A stretch of DNA of 6,010 nt from positions 1-6,010 of the forward strand of contig USLP01000092.1 of the NCBI GenBank assembly GCA_900555525.1. Reading direction: 5' to 3'. This DNA is from an uncultured Eubacteriales bacterium (GTDB lineage: Bacteria; Bacillota; Clostridia; UMGS1840). The number at the start of each line of letters is the position of its first letter. The stretch's first letter is position 1. Shown here one piece after another: positions 1-4,785 of the stretch. A model generated the notes under the pieces. The model saw nothing but the letters and a program-made list of their open reading frames with translations. It ran no database searches and had not been told where the DNA came from. Made by a program: the position numbers and the translations under genes.

Positions 1-212
1 GCCATCATTCCTGCCTGTGTGATGACAGGTTGCGGCGTAAACGGGTACACGGCAATAACCGCGTCGGCGTTGGAATTTCTTATTATGCTGACATCGGTTG
101 AAAACAGAACCGATTTTATTCGTCTGCCGCATATTTTAATCCCGTTGCAGGTATAAATAGCTTCGGGGACGCTGAGCCTGAAATCTCTCAAAAAACCTTT
201 TACTTCTGTCAT
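1..212 (-). CDS. N-terminal part of a conserved clostridial protein, possibly a TIM-barrel enzyme
   Basis: This is an open frame on the minus strand that runs off the left edge of the window, so only the first 70 codons are present. It starts at ATG 212-210 with a GAGG Shine-Dalgarno about 10 bases upstream. It begins MTEVKGFLRDFRLSVPEA and contains GIKICGRRIKSVLFSTD, then a hydrophobic strand-like stretch (ADAVIAVYPFTPQPVITQA). The strand followed by TPQP resembles the opening of a TIM-barrel protein, and I loosely recall similar clostridial proteins annotated as generic hydrolases or epimerase-like barrels. That family assignment is a memory-based guess and no catalytic residue is visible. 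There is no signal peptide or membrane segment. It is divergent from the flavin reductase gene, and the two starts are 61 bases apart. That the frame codes is fairly certain because of the RBS, the uninterrupted frame and the balanced composition. The function is not known. Confidence 0.7.
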   Translation of the reverse strand, partial: MTEVKGFLRDFRLSVPEAIYTCNGIKICGRRIKSVLFSTDVSIIRNSNADAVIAVYPFTPQPVITQAGMM

Positions 213-240
213 TGATTTTTTCCTCGTTTCGTAATATATT
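212..240 (+). promoter_or_regulatory. Sigma-A promoter of the flavin reductase gene
   Basis: TTGATT at 212-217 and TATATT at 235-240 are separated by 17 bases, a good vegetative promoter arrangement. Transcription would begin near 247 and give a leader of about 27 bases before the ATG at 274. The -35 box touches the start codon of the divergent gene, so the two transcription units share this 60-base space. A TATAAT on the opposite strand (243-238) could be the -10 of the leftward gene, but no convincing -35 goes with it. Confidence 0.45.
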
Positions 241-273
241 ATAAAAAGAAATGTTTTAACGGAGTTGATAAAT

Positions 274-774
274 ATGTTTAAAGAAATAAACGTGCGCGAG
301 CTGGACCGTTCGCCGATACAAATGATAAGCGATGATTGGGCACTTTTGACCGCAGGCAAAGAGGGCGATTGGAATACTATGACCGTTTCGTGGGGCGGCG
401 TAGGAGAGCTTTGGGGCAAGGATGTAGTGTTTGTTTTTGTCCGTCCTCAGAGATATACCCTTGAATTTATGGAAAAATACGATGAGTTCACGCTCTCGTT
501 CTTCGACGGCGAATATAAAAAGGAGCTCGGCATATGCGGCGCAAAATCGGGCAGGGATATTGATAAGGCTGCCGAGACAGGTCTTGTCCCGGAATATATA
601 GATAATGCCGTCACATTTAAGCAGGCTAAGAAAGTGCTTGTCTGCAAAAAGGTAGCGTTTAAGGATATGACTCCCGACGGATTTTTGGACAGCTCAATAG
701 AAAAGTGGTATCCAAATAAAGATTACCACAGAATTTACGTCGGCACAATCGAAAAAACGCTTATTTCGGAATAA
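274..774 (+). CDS. Flavin reductase family protein (FMN-binding split barrel)
   Basis: This is a 166-residue soluble protein of the small flavin reductase / FMN-binding split-barrel class (DIM6/NTAB-like). Members bind FMN and commonly pass electrons from NAD(P)H to flavin or act as small FMN oxidoreductases; the substrate cannot be told from sequence. Family-like features are the early DWALLTAG strand (residues 21-28), the WNTMTVSWGG segment (33-42) expected to contact the FMN phosphate, and RPQRYTLEFM leading into a DEFTLSFF strand (58-77). The length is typical for the short members. I chose ATG 274 because GGAG at 261-264 lies 9 bases upstream; a TTG at 265 in the same frame directly follows that site and is too close to use. 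The gene appears monocistronic, followed by about 45 AT-rich bases and then the 5S promoter. The family call is confident; the physiological role is not. Confidence 0.88.
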   Translation: MFKEINVRELDRSPIQMISDDWALLTAGKEGDWNTMTVSWGGVGELWGKDVVFVFVRPQRYTLEFMEKYDEFTLSFFDGEYKKELGICGAKSGRDIDKAAETGLVPEYIDNAVTFKQAKKVLVCKKVAFKDMTPDGFLDSSIEKWYPNKDYHRIYVGTIEKTLISE

Positions 775-818
775 TTTTAAAAATATTAAAAAAATTTAAA
801 CTTTTTTGCAAAAAACAC

Positions 819-847
819 TTGCAATTTGAGAAACCTTGTGATATACT
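819..847 (+). promoter_or_regulatory. Strong sigma-A promoter for the 5S rRNA gene
   Basis: TTGCAA at 819-824 and TATACT at 842-847 are spaced by exactly 17 bases. The expected start near 853 lies about 40 bases before the mature 5S end. A run of A and T bases just upstream (775-815) resembles an UP-element region of the kind found at rRNA promoters. This promoter indicates that the 5S gene is transcribed on its own here. A 10-base inverted repeat (TTTGAGAAAC at 825-834 and GTTTCTCAAA at 883-892) has one arm in the promoter spacer and the other just before the 5S gene. Confidence 0.75.
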
Positions 848-893
848 TACTCTTGCACTTGAGAGATGAGTTCAAAAACAAAGTTTCTCAAAA

Positions 894-1009
<116 letters not shown>

Positions 1010-1030
1010 ATTTTATGAAAGTAGTTCTCC

Positions 1031-1050
1031 AATAGGGGGGCTATTTTTTT
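1031..1050 (+). terminator. Possible first terminator of the 5S transcript
   Basis: AATAG (1031-1035) can pair with CTATT (1041-1045) around a five-G loop, and a run of seven T ends at 1050. The stem is short and AT-rich, so on its own it is a weak terminator. The stronger hairpin at 1062-1089 may be the real stop or a backup. Confidence 0.35.
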
Positions 1051-1058
1051 GCGTTTTT

Positions 1059-1745
1059 TTACTCCGTGAATTTTTCACGGAGCTTTTTTAATGCCCTTTT
1101 TTCTATTCGGGAAACATAGGAGCGCGAAATTCCCATTTCTTCGGCGATTTCACGCTGCGTCATCGGCTTTGACATAAAAAGCCCGTATCGCTTTAAAATT
1201 ATCTCTCTGTCGCGAGAGTCGTCCATTTCGTCGATATATTCGCGCAGCTTTTCTATTTTGATTTTTTTATCCAAATCATCTGCGATGGTATCGTCTGTAT
1301 AGACAATATCCGAGAGTGTCAGTGGATTTCCCTCGGAATCCGTATCGATAGGTTCACTCATGGAAATATCCTGAGCCGACTTTTTTTGACTGCGAAAGTG
1401 CATGAGTATTTCGTTTTCGATACAGCGCGAGGCGTATGTTGCAAGGCGTGTACCCTTGGTGTAATCAAAGCTGTTTATGCCTTTTATAAGCCCTATTGTG
1501 CCGATTGAAATAAGATCCTCTTGGTCGGAGTAATTTGAATAATATTTTTTAATTATGTGCGCCACGAGCCGCAGATTGTGCTCTATCAGGCGATTTTTGG
1601 CTTCTGTGTCACCGGAAGCCATTTGTTCAAGAGCCTTTTTTTCTTCTTTTGCTGACAGCGGCTTCGGAAATGACCCGGCATTTTCAATATGCAGAATCAA
1701 ATAAAGCATTTTTGTGGTTATGGCGGATAAAAGCTCCAAAAGCAT
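1059..1745 (-). CDS. sigK: Pro-sigma-K, late mother-cell sporulation sigma factor
   Basis: This is an RNA polymerase sigma-70 family factor that directs late mother-cell genes (coat and cortex maturation, spore release) during endospore formation. The 228 residues include an N-terminal hydrophobic stretch (about 1-22) that corresponds to the inhibitory pro-sequence removed by the SpoIVFB protease in Bacillus. The mature region starts near HIENAGSFPKPLS, aligned by eye with the Bacillus protein. Region 2 follows at about 51-121 (RLIEHNLRLVAHI, EDLISIGTIGLIKGI, GTRLATYASRCIENEILMH), and region 4 at about 163-226 has the helix-turn-helix TQREIAEEMGISRSYVSRIE. An upstream in-frame ATG at 1766 would add 7 residues. 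I prefer ATG 1745 because GAGAGG sits 9 bases before it and the candidate sigma-E start site lies near 1764. The gene is intact and not interrupted by a skin-type element. Its last codons form the 5S terminator hairpin on the other strand. Confidence 0.96.
   Translation of the reverse strand: MLLELLSAITTKMLYLILHIENAGSFPKPLSAKEEKKALEQMASGDTEAKNRLIEHNLRLVAHIIKKYYSNYSDQEDLISIGTIGLIKGINSFDYTKGTRLATYASRCIENEILMHFRSQKKSAQDISMSEPIDTDSEGNPLTLSDIVYTDDTIADDLDKKIKIEKLREYIDEMDDSRDREIILKRYGLFMSKPMTQREIAEEMGISRSYVSRIEKRALKKLREKFTE
1062..1089 (+). terminator. Intrinsic terminator of the 5S transcript, inside the sigK 3' end
   Basis: CTCCGTGAA (1062-1070) and TTCACGGAG (1074-1082) form a perfect 9-base-pair stem with a TTT loop, followed by CTTTTTT to 1089. 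Read rightward this is a strong rho-independent terminator for the 5S RNA. Read leftward the same bases encode the final residues of sigma-K (LREKFTE and the stop starts right beside it). On the minus strand the hairpin is followed by an A run, so it should not stop sigK transcription. Confidence 0.75.
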
Positions 1746-1770
1746 TAAAATCGACCTCTCTTTCATATTA

Positions 1771-1799
1771 AGAATATGATTGTGAAAAGCCGTATTTGC
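1771..1799 (-). promoter_or_regulatory. Candidate sigma-E promoter of sigK
   Basis: On the minus strand GCAAATA (1799-1793) and CATATTCT (1778-1771) are 14 bases apart. This resembles the sigma-E pattern of an ATA-rich -35 and a CATA-type -10 with a 14-15 base spacer. Transcription would begin near 1764, just downstream of the more distal ATG at 1766, which supports the start at 1745. In Bacillus sigK is under sigma-E and SpoIIID control; no SpoIIID site was identified by eye. Confidence 0.4.
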
Positions 1800-1863
1800 A
1801 AGTCCCGAAAAAATGCTGTGATAATTGGAGAAAACGCCGTACTGTGCAGCGGTAAATTACTTT

Positions 1864-1892
1864 TTGACTTTCACCGAAACTTTTTATATAAT
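1864..1892 (+). promoter_or_regulatory. Strong sigma-A promoter facing the first tail/immunity pair
   Basis: TTGACT at 1864-1869 and TATAAT at 1887-1892 are separated by 17 bases, very close to the vegetative consensus. Transcription would begin near 1899, just before the toxin-like tail (1911-2039) and the membrane protein gene at 2055. It sits on the far side of the sigK promoter and points away from it. Its presence makes it unlikely that the long reading frame starting at 1776 is translated from its first ATG. Confidence 0.65.
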
Positions 1893-1910
1893 TTGAGTAG
1901 ACAGAAGGTT

Positions 1911-2039
1911 TTTCAAAATGGAGTCTTAATTGGAAGCCTCAATCTTCCGGTTGTTGCCGGTGCTATATTAACAATCGGTATTGGTACTGCGTTATCTGTT
2001 GGAGAAAAACATTGGAAAAAAGCATGGATTGGCTATTAA
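1911..2039 (+). pseudogene. Startless glycine-rich hydrophobic tail, likely 3' remnant of a toxin gene
   Basis: The frame ending at TAA 2037-2039 carries 42 residues that read as authentic protein: a hydrophobic glycine-spaced segment (SLNLPVVAGAILTIGIGTAL) followed by a charged aromatic end (EKHWKKAWIGY). The frame extends left to an ATG at 1776, but that part crosses the sigK promoter region and a strong promoter (1864-1892), so I take only the right part as a remnant. No start codon with an RBS is seen after the promoter. A glycine-zipper-like membrane helix at the C-terminus is a feature of some pore-forming polymorphic toxins, and the next gene encodes a small membrane protein, as expected of a matching immunity protein. 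The last codon is one base from the AGGAGG of that gene. The toxin origin is inferred from context and no family is recognised. Confidence 0.45.
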
Positions 2040-2054
2040 AAGGAGGATTATATA

Positions 2055-2351
2055 TTGACCATAATAAATTCTATGAATATGCCAACATACGTAGGCTTGA
2101 TGTTGACACTTATTGTTATAGGTATCTATTATATAATAAAATACAGAAGGGTTAAAGTACCTTGGAAAATACTTATGTATTTCTTGGTTGTTAACTCTAT
2201 TGTTTTAATGATTAACAGAATTATAGAGGAATATCAATCAAATACTCATTTGGAAAAAATCAGCTCTAATGTAGCTTTAATATCCAGTGGTATATTTATA
2301 GCTTCTATATTTGTTGTAGGAATTATTACAAAGATGAAGGAAAAACGTTAA
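2055..2351 (+). CDS. Small three-helix membrane protein, candidate immunity protein
   Basis: This is a 98-residue protein with three predicted membrane helices (about residues 11-29, 37-54 and 73-92) joined by basic and polar loops (KYRRVKVPWK; RIIEEYQSNTHLEK), ending KMKEKR. The start is a TTG at 2055, supported by a perfect AGGAGG at 2041-2046 with 8-base spacing. The next in-frame ATG at 2073 would be too far from that site. It begins 15 bases after the stop of a startless hydrophobic tail, so translation is independent of any upstream gene. Small polytopic proteins in this position often protect against membrane-targeting toxins encoded directly upstream. I do not recognise a named family; immunity is an inference from gene order and topology. 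It could also be a holin-like or unrelated small membrane protein. Confidence 0.75.
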   Translation: MTIINSMNMPTYVGLMLTLIVIGIYYIIKYRRVKVPWKILMYFLVVNSIVLMINRIIEEYQSNTHLEKISSNVALISSGIFIASIFVVGIITKMKEKR

Positions 2352-2414
2352 AGCGATATTATTCGCCTACACTTATTACTTGTCGGCGCATTTTAGGCGT
2401 TTGTTAGCTATATT

Positions 2415-2434
2415 TGTACTGATATGTAACATCT
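2415..2434 (+). repeat. Single diverged copy of the 4661-4724 repeat arm
   Basis: TGTACTGATATGTAACATCT matches TGTGCTGATACGTAACATAT at 4705-4724 at 17 of 20 positions in the same orientation, and the left arm at 4661-4680 in inverted orientation. No inverted partner is visible nearby. The two direct copies bracket the block of genes from 2677 to 4504. It lies in the 325-base gap 2352-2676, which otherwise holds only a terminator hairpin, a promoter and a palindrome. Confidence 0.5.
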
Positions 2435-2457
2435 TTATTAACCATAGCGCAAAAAAG

Positions 2458-2484
2458 CCCCTGCTTTCAAAACGAAAGTAGGGG
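2458..2484 (-). terminator. Terminator hairpin, best read leftward, possibly bidirectional
   Basis: CCCCTGCTTTC (2458-2468) pairs with GAAAGTAGGGG (2474-2484) in an 11-base-pair stem with one GU pair and a five-base loop. Read leftward it is followed by CTTTTTTGCGC, a proper U tract. Read rightward it is followed by TGTTCTTGT, a poorer tract that may still stop transcripts from the 2055 gene. There is no leftward gene close upstream, so its leftward orientation is unexplained unless it serves rightward transcripts or shields against antisense reading. Confidence 0.65.
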
Positions 2485-2573
2485 TGTTCTTGTATGTTTA
2501 CGGGTGTCGTTTATATCATACTTATGCAGTAGCAAAACATTTTAGAATTACAGCATCGTCGTTGTAGTCAATA

Positions 2574-2602
2574 TTGACAAATTATCAAAACAATAATATA
2601 AT
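2574..2602 (+). promoter_or_regulatory. Perfect-consensus sigma-A promoter
   Basis: TTGACA at 2574-2579 and TATAAT at 2597-2602 are exactly 17 bases apart, matching the vegetative consensus at every position. Transcription would start near 2609 and leave a leader of about 68 bases before the gene at 2677. The unit likely continues through 3434 and 3683 to the terminator at 4603-4642. A promoter this strong normally implies high constitutive expression or control by a repressor. Confidence 0.8.
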
Positions 2603-2633
2603 ATCTTGTACATAAGCAACGAATTGCGGAAGT

Positions 2634-2648
2634 AACACATATTGTGTT
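2634..2648 (+). promoter_or_regulatory. Palindrome in the leader, possible operator or hairpin
   Basis: AACACA-TAT-TGTGTT is a perfect 6-base-pair palindrome located between the predicted transcription start (about 2609) and the ribosome binding site of the 2677 gene. It could bind a dimeric repressor or form a small mRNA hairpin. No regulator gene is seen in the window. Confidence 0.3.
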
Positions 2649-2676
2649 CTTTATAAAAAAACAAGTGGGGGAAAAT

Positions 2677-3288
2677 ATGAAAAACAAGAAAAATAAGAAG
2701 GCTGTTACTGTTGTATCGGTAATTTTAATAGTGCTGATTTTGATTGCGGTTGCTGTAATATCCGTGCACAAATACCGTGAGGCAACCATAAATAAAAACA
2801 TTCAAAAAATCAATATTTCGTGGTCTGAATTTTATCCGACGAATGAAAATGATTTGAGCAAATTTCCCGCTTATACCGTTAACGACTGCGATGTTTTTTG
2901 TAAGTATAAAATCAATGATAACGGCACAGGCGATACTGTGGTAAGAACGGATTTAAAAATCAGTGACTATGTTCCGTATACAATCAAATACACTTTAAAA
3001 AATGATTCGGATTATAACATTGAAAGCACACATATTTGCGGACAGTATTCTTCCAATGTCGTTATTACAGAGGTTAATACAGATTGGGGCAATTGGTATG
3101 GTCCTTCCGTAAGCTCGCACTCACAGCAAACTTTTGAATCGCTTGTTTGGGTAAAAAAAGATTTAACCCAAAGTCAGGTAGACGAAATTTTCAAAACATT
3201 GGAATTTGATTGCGATATATCGGTTGACTGTACATCCGATAACGGATTGAATCCAAAGACTGTTACGTTAAAATGTTCACATATTTGA
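2677..3288 (+). CDS. Membrane-anchored extracytoplasmic protein of unknown function
   Basis: This is a 203-residue protein with a lysine-rich N-terminus (MKNKKNKK), one membrane helix (about 9-30) and a polar, strand-rich domain of about 170 residues outside the membrane. There is no lipobox cysteine. Aromatic patches (WSEFYP at 49-54; TDWGNWYG at 135-142) and six cysteines in the outer domain are notable. I chose ATG 2677 because a G-rich site (GGGGG) sits 5 bases before it and the sequence then gives a normal signal-anchor; a GTG at 2644 in frame would add 11 residues with no RBS. It is the first gene after the perfect promoter, and its stop is directly followed by the TNT-like tail. I recognise no family. 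A cell-surface protein in an immunity-gene string might neutralise a toxin outside the membrane, but that is an inference. Confidence 0.82.
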   Translation: MKNKKNKKAVTVVSVILIVLILIAVAVISVHKYREATINKNIQKINISWSEFYPTNENDLSKFPAYTVNDCDVFCKYKINDNGTGDTVVRTDLKISDYVPYTIKYTLKNDSDYNIESTHICGQYSSNVVITEVNTDWGNWYGPSVSSHSQQTFESLVWVKKDLTQSQVDEIFKTLEFDCDISVDCTSDNGLNPKTVTLKCSHI

Positions 3289-3289
3289 A

Positions 3290-3430
3290 ACAACACAGCC
3301 TATACAAGCGTTAAGTGGTACAGTTGCACCTTGGTTTGGCCAAATTGGTGGAGGCACACAGTACTTGTTATTAGATGGTAGAGTTGATCAATTACTTGCT
3401 GATGGTATATTAAAAATATTTGGAGAGTGA
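3290..3430 (+). pseudogene. C-terminal remnant of a TNT-domain (NAD+ glycohydrolase) toxin
   Basis: The frame ending at TGA 3428-3430 has no start codon and is closed upstream by TAA at 3269-3271. Its 46 residues include APWFGQIGGGTQYLLL and end with VDQLLADGILKIFGE. This pattern of (A/P)WFGQxGGGxQY followed by a final helix and a G-I/Y-L end is, from memory, the C-terminus of the tuberculosis necrotizing toxin domain found at the ends of CpnT and of many polymorphic toxins in Firmicutes. The glutamine of GGGTQY lies 23 residues from the end, close to the place of the catalytic glutamine I recall in the mycobacterial enzyme. The rest of the roughly 100-residue catalytic domain is missing, so it cannot be active. 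The remnant starts within a few bases of the stop of the previous gene and supplies the GGAG used by the next gene, which may explain its survival. Confidence 0.72.
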
Positions 3431-3433
3431 GAT

Positions 3434-3658
3434 ATGAACAGAAATGAGTTTATTGCACGTCTAAAAGAAAACGGAATACCACCGGAAATCGTTTCTTTTG
3501 ATAGCAGTACAAACGATGGCTATAACATACGAAAAAACAAACTTCGTTGGGAGACGTTTATAAGAGAGAGGGGAGAAGAGTATGAATGCATTGGCTTTCC
3601 CTCGGAAAGCGATGCATTGCAGCATATGTTTGATGAACTCATCGCTATATATGCATGA
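3434..3658 (+). CDS. Small protein after the TNT tail, candidate TNT immunity protein
   Basis: This is a 74-residue acidic soluble protein (MNRNEFIARLKENGIPPEIV at the start, then FDSSTNDGYNIRK, RWETFIRERGEEYECIGF and a final helix SESDALQHMFDELIAIYA). It has no signal peptide or membrane segment. The ATG is 3 bases after the stop of the TNT remnant, and its RBS (GGAG at 3422-3425, 8-base spacing) is inside the last codons of that remnant, the coupling typical of toxin-immunity pairs. The architecture (N-terminal helix, a short strand hairpin with RWE...ERG, a C-terminal helix) fits small immunity proteins that I have seen beside TNT toxins in Firmicutes. They are unlike the larger mycobacterial IFT antitoxin. 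No catalytic motif is present. Position and size support immunity strongly; the specific partner is inferred from the tail. Confidence 0.78.
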   Translation: MNRNEFIARLKENGIPPEIVSFDSSTNDGYNIRKNKLRWETFIRERGEEYECIGFPSESDALQHMFDELIAIYA

Positions 3659-3682
3659 AATTGGAAGGAGACGGGTATAATT

Positions 3683-4504
3683 ATGATAAAAAAGGCAAAT
3701 AAAAAAGTTGCGGTTTTAAATTTTGTTGTTTTATTTATTCTGATTCTTGTCGGTCTATTTGTTTTGAGCGTTCCCCAATTTGACCTTTCGTCATTGAGTG
3801 TCGCTTCATTTTACCTGTATTTTCCGAGTGTCGCATTATTGTTGGTATACTGTATTCTTTATCTTTCCTTTGCCCTTACCAAAAAGGAACATTCCGCGTT
3901 GGAAAAGATATTAAATGGTTATACGGCGCTTATGATTGCGGCGATTGTTATTGCCGTGTGTGCTTCTCTGATTGTGACATTTTGCGGCAAAAACGGGAAA
4001 GCCGAAAAAGAAAGATTTTTAAACACTTTCGGTACTCAAGCCTTATTTGGACTTGACAGTGCCGACGCCGATTTATCCGTTCCAAGCTCAAAAGGGAATG
4101 AACATAACACACGTAATTTTGTATTCGGTAATACATATATTACCGACCAGAACCGTTCGTTTGTTTTCCGCGGCGAACAAAACAATGACGGCGGAGATTT
4201 TGCATTTATAAATATTACCGGAAGCGGTATACTTAATGTGCCAAAACCTATATGTGAATTATTATATTCATTTCATTTGCTTAACACTTTTGACTTGACG
4301 TATACCAAAGTCGAACAAATCAATGATGATGTACAGGGGTGTGCCCGTATCAGCGACTTTTCCAACGGATTCAAGTATGGTTCTTTTTTGTTTTTCAACG
4401 GTAAGTCGATTGTTTACTTAAACATTAAATATTCGGACAGCCTATCGCTTGATAAAGACTATGTTACAGAGCAGTGCGTTCGGTATCTTGAAAATACCAA
4501 ATGA
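3683..4504 (+). CDS. Three-helix membrane protein with large outer domain, unknown function
   Basis: This is a 273-residue protein with three predicted membrane helices (about 9-30, 43-64 and 80-100) followed by a soluble domain of about 170 residues (101-273), placed outside if the N-terminus is inside by its lysines. The soluble domain has FLNTFG, a strand-rich middle (NFVFGNTYITDQNRSFVFRG; DFAFINITGSG) and a last helix with a cysteine. AAGGAG at 3665-3670 is 12 bases before the ATG, a long but usable spacing. It follows the TNT-immunity candidate by 24 bases and is the last gene before the terminator at 4603-4642, so it is probably the third gene of the unit from 2574. I recognise no family. 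The topology, helices plus an outer domain, recalls the 2677 protein but no sequence similarity is evident. Immunity, or an unrelated envelope role, is open. Confidence 0.82.
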   Translation: MIKKANKKVAVLNFVVLFILILVGLFVLSVPQFDLSSLSVASFYLYFPSVALLLVYCILYLSFALTKKEHSALEKILNGYTALMIAAIVIAVCASLIVTFCGKNGKAEKERFLNTFGTQALFGLDSADADLSVPSSKGNEHNTRNFVFGNTYITDQNRSFVFRGEQNNDGGDFAFINITGSGILNVPKPICELLYSFHLLNTFDLTYTKVEQINDDVQGCARISDFSNGFKYGSFLFFNGKSIVYLNIKYSDSLSLDKDYVTEQCVRYLENTK

Positions 4505-4602
4505 TATACACAAACTGCCGAGCATTAACCGCTGTGCATCTAATGTGAGACAAAGCTGAATATCCGGCGAAAAGCAGGTGTTCCGTTTTTACCGAAAAAA
4601 TA

Positions 4603-4642
4603 CCCCTCCTGATGTGTACTCTGCATCAAGAGGGGATTTTTT
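4603..4642 (+). terminator. Intrinsic terminator ending the rightward gene string
   Basis: CCCCTC (4603-4608) pairs with GAGGGG (4630-4635), and after one C/A mismatch TGATG (4610-4614) pairs with CATCA (4624-4628) around a nine-base loop. The stem is followed by ATTTTTT to 4642. It lies about 100 bases after the stop at 4504. Nothing else was identified in 4505-4602. Confidence 0.85.
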
Positions 4643-4660
4643 ACTTTGTACCAGATAAAA

Positions 4661-4724
4661 ATATGTTACGTATCAGCACAATTGTAGTTAATATATATCT
4701 AAAATGTGCTGATACGTAACATAT
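4661..4724. repeat. 20-bp perfect inverted repeat with a 24-base spacer
   Basis: ATATGTTACGTATCAGCACA (4661-4680) is the exact reverse complement of TGTGCTGATACGTAACATAT (4705-4724). Twenty perfect pairs is far more than expected by chance in 64 bases. Read leftward the structure is followed by TTTTATC, so it may also end the leftward transcripts of the lipoprotein gene, but the AT-rich base of the stem and the long loop are unusual for a terminator. A 17/20 copy of one arm at 2415-2434 points to a mobile or recombination-related sequence instead. No transposase is nearby. Confidence 0.8.
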
Positions 4725-4785
4725 ATTTCCGGACACTTATGTTTTAAGTTTGACTGTTTTCTCACTATTTTACCGTCAAACAGTT

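Noticed and set aside
447..647. Minus-strand open frame inside the flavin reductase gene
   Set aside because: It is a shadow of a well-supported gene, with no RBS and no family-like sequence.
1776..2039. A full 87-residue gene starting at ATG 1776
   Set aside because: The left part overlaps the sigK promoter region and a near-consensus sigma-A promoter (1864-1892), has no RBS, and is rich in basic, low-complexity residues. Only the right 42 residues look like protein, so it was annotated as a remnant.
2353..2407. Integron attC-like site, because the minus strand reads GCTAACAAACGCC
   Set aside because: The resemblance to Vibrio attC starts is limited to one end. No proper GTTRRRY/RYYYAAC pair with matching inner arms was found, and the neighbouring genes face the wrong way for such a cassette.
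2568..2801. Minus-strand open frame over the 2574 promoter and the start of the 2677 gene
   Set aside because: It is antisense to a consensus promoter and to a signal-anchor coding region; its composition reflects the complement of these.
3948..4136. Minus-strand open frame inside the 3683 gene
   Set aside because: It is antisense to a membrane protein gene, without RBS or recognisable features.
4748..4781. Terminator just after the lipoprotein gene (GTTTGAC/GTCAAAC)
   Set aside because: The stem has only 7 pairs with a 20-base loop and there is no T run on the leftward side, so it was not annotated.
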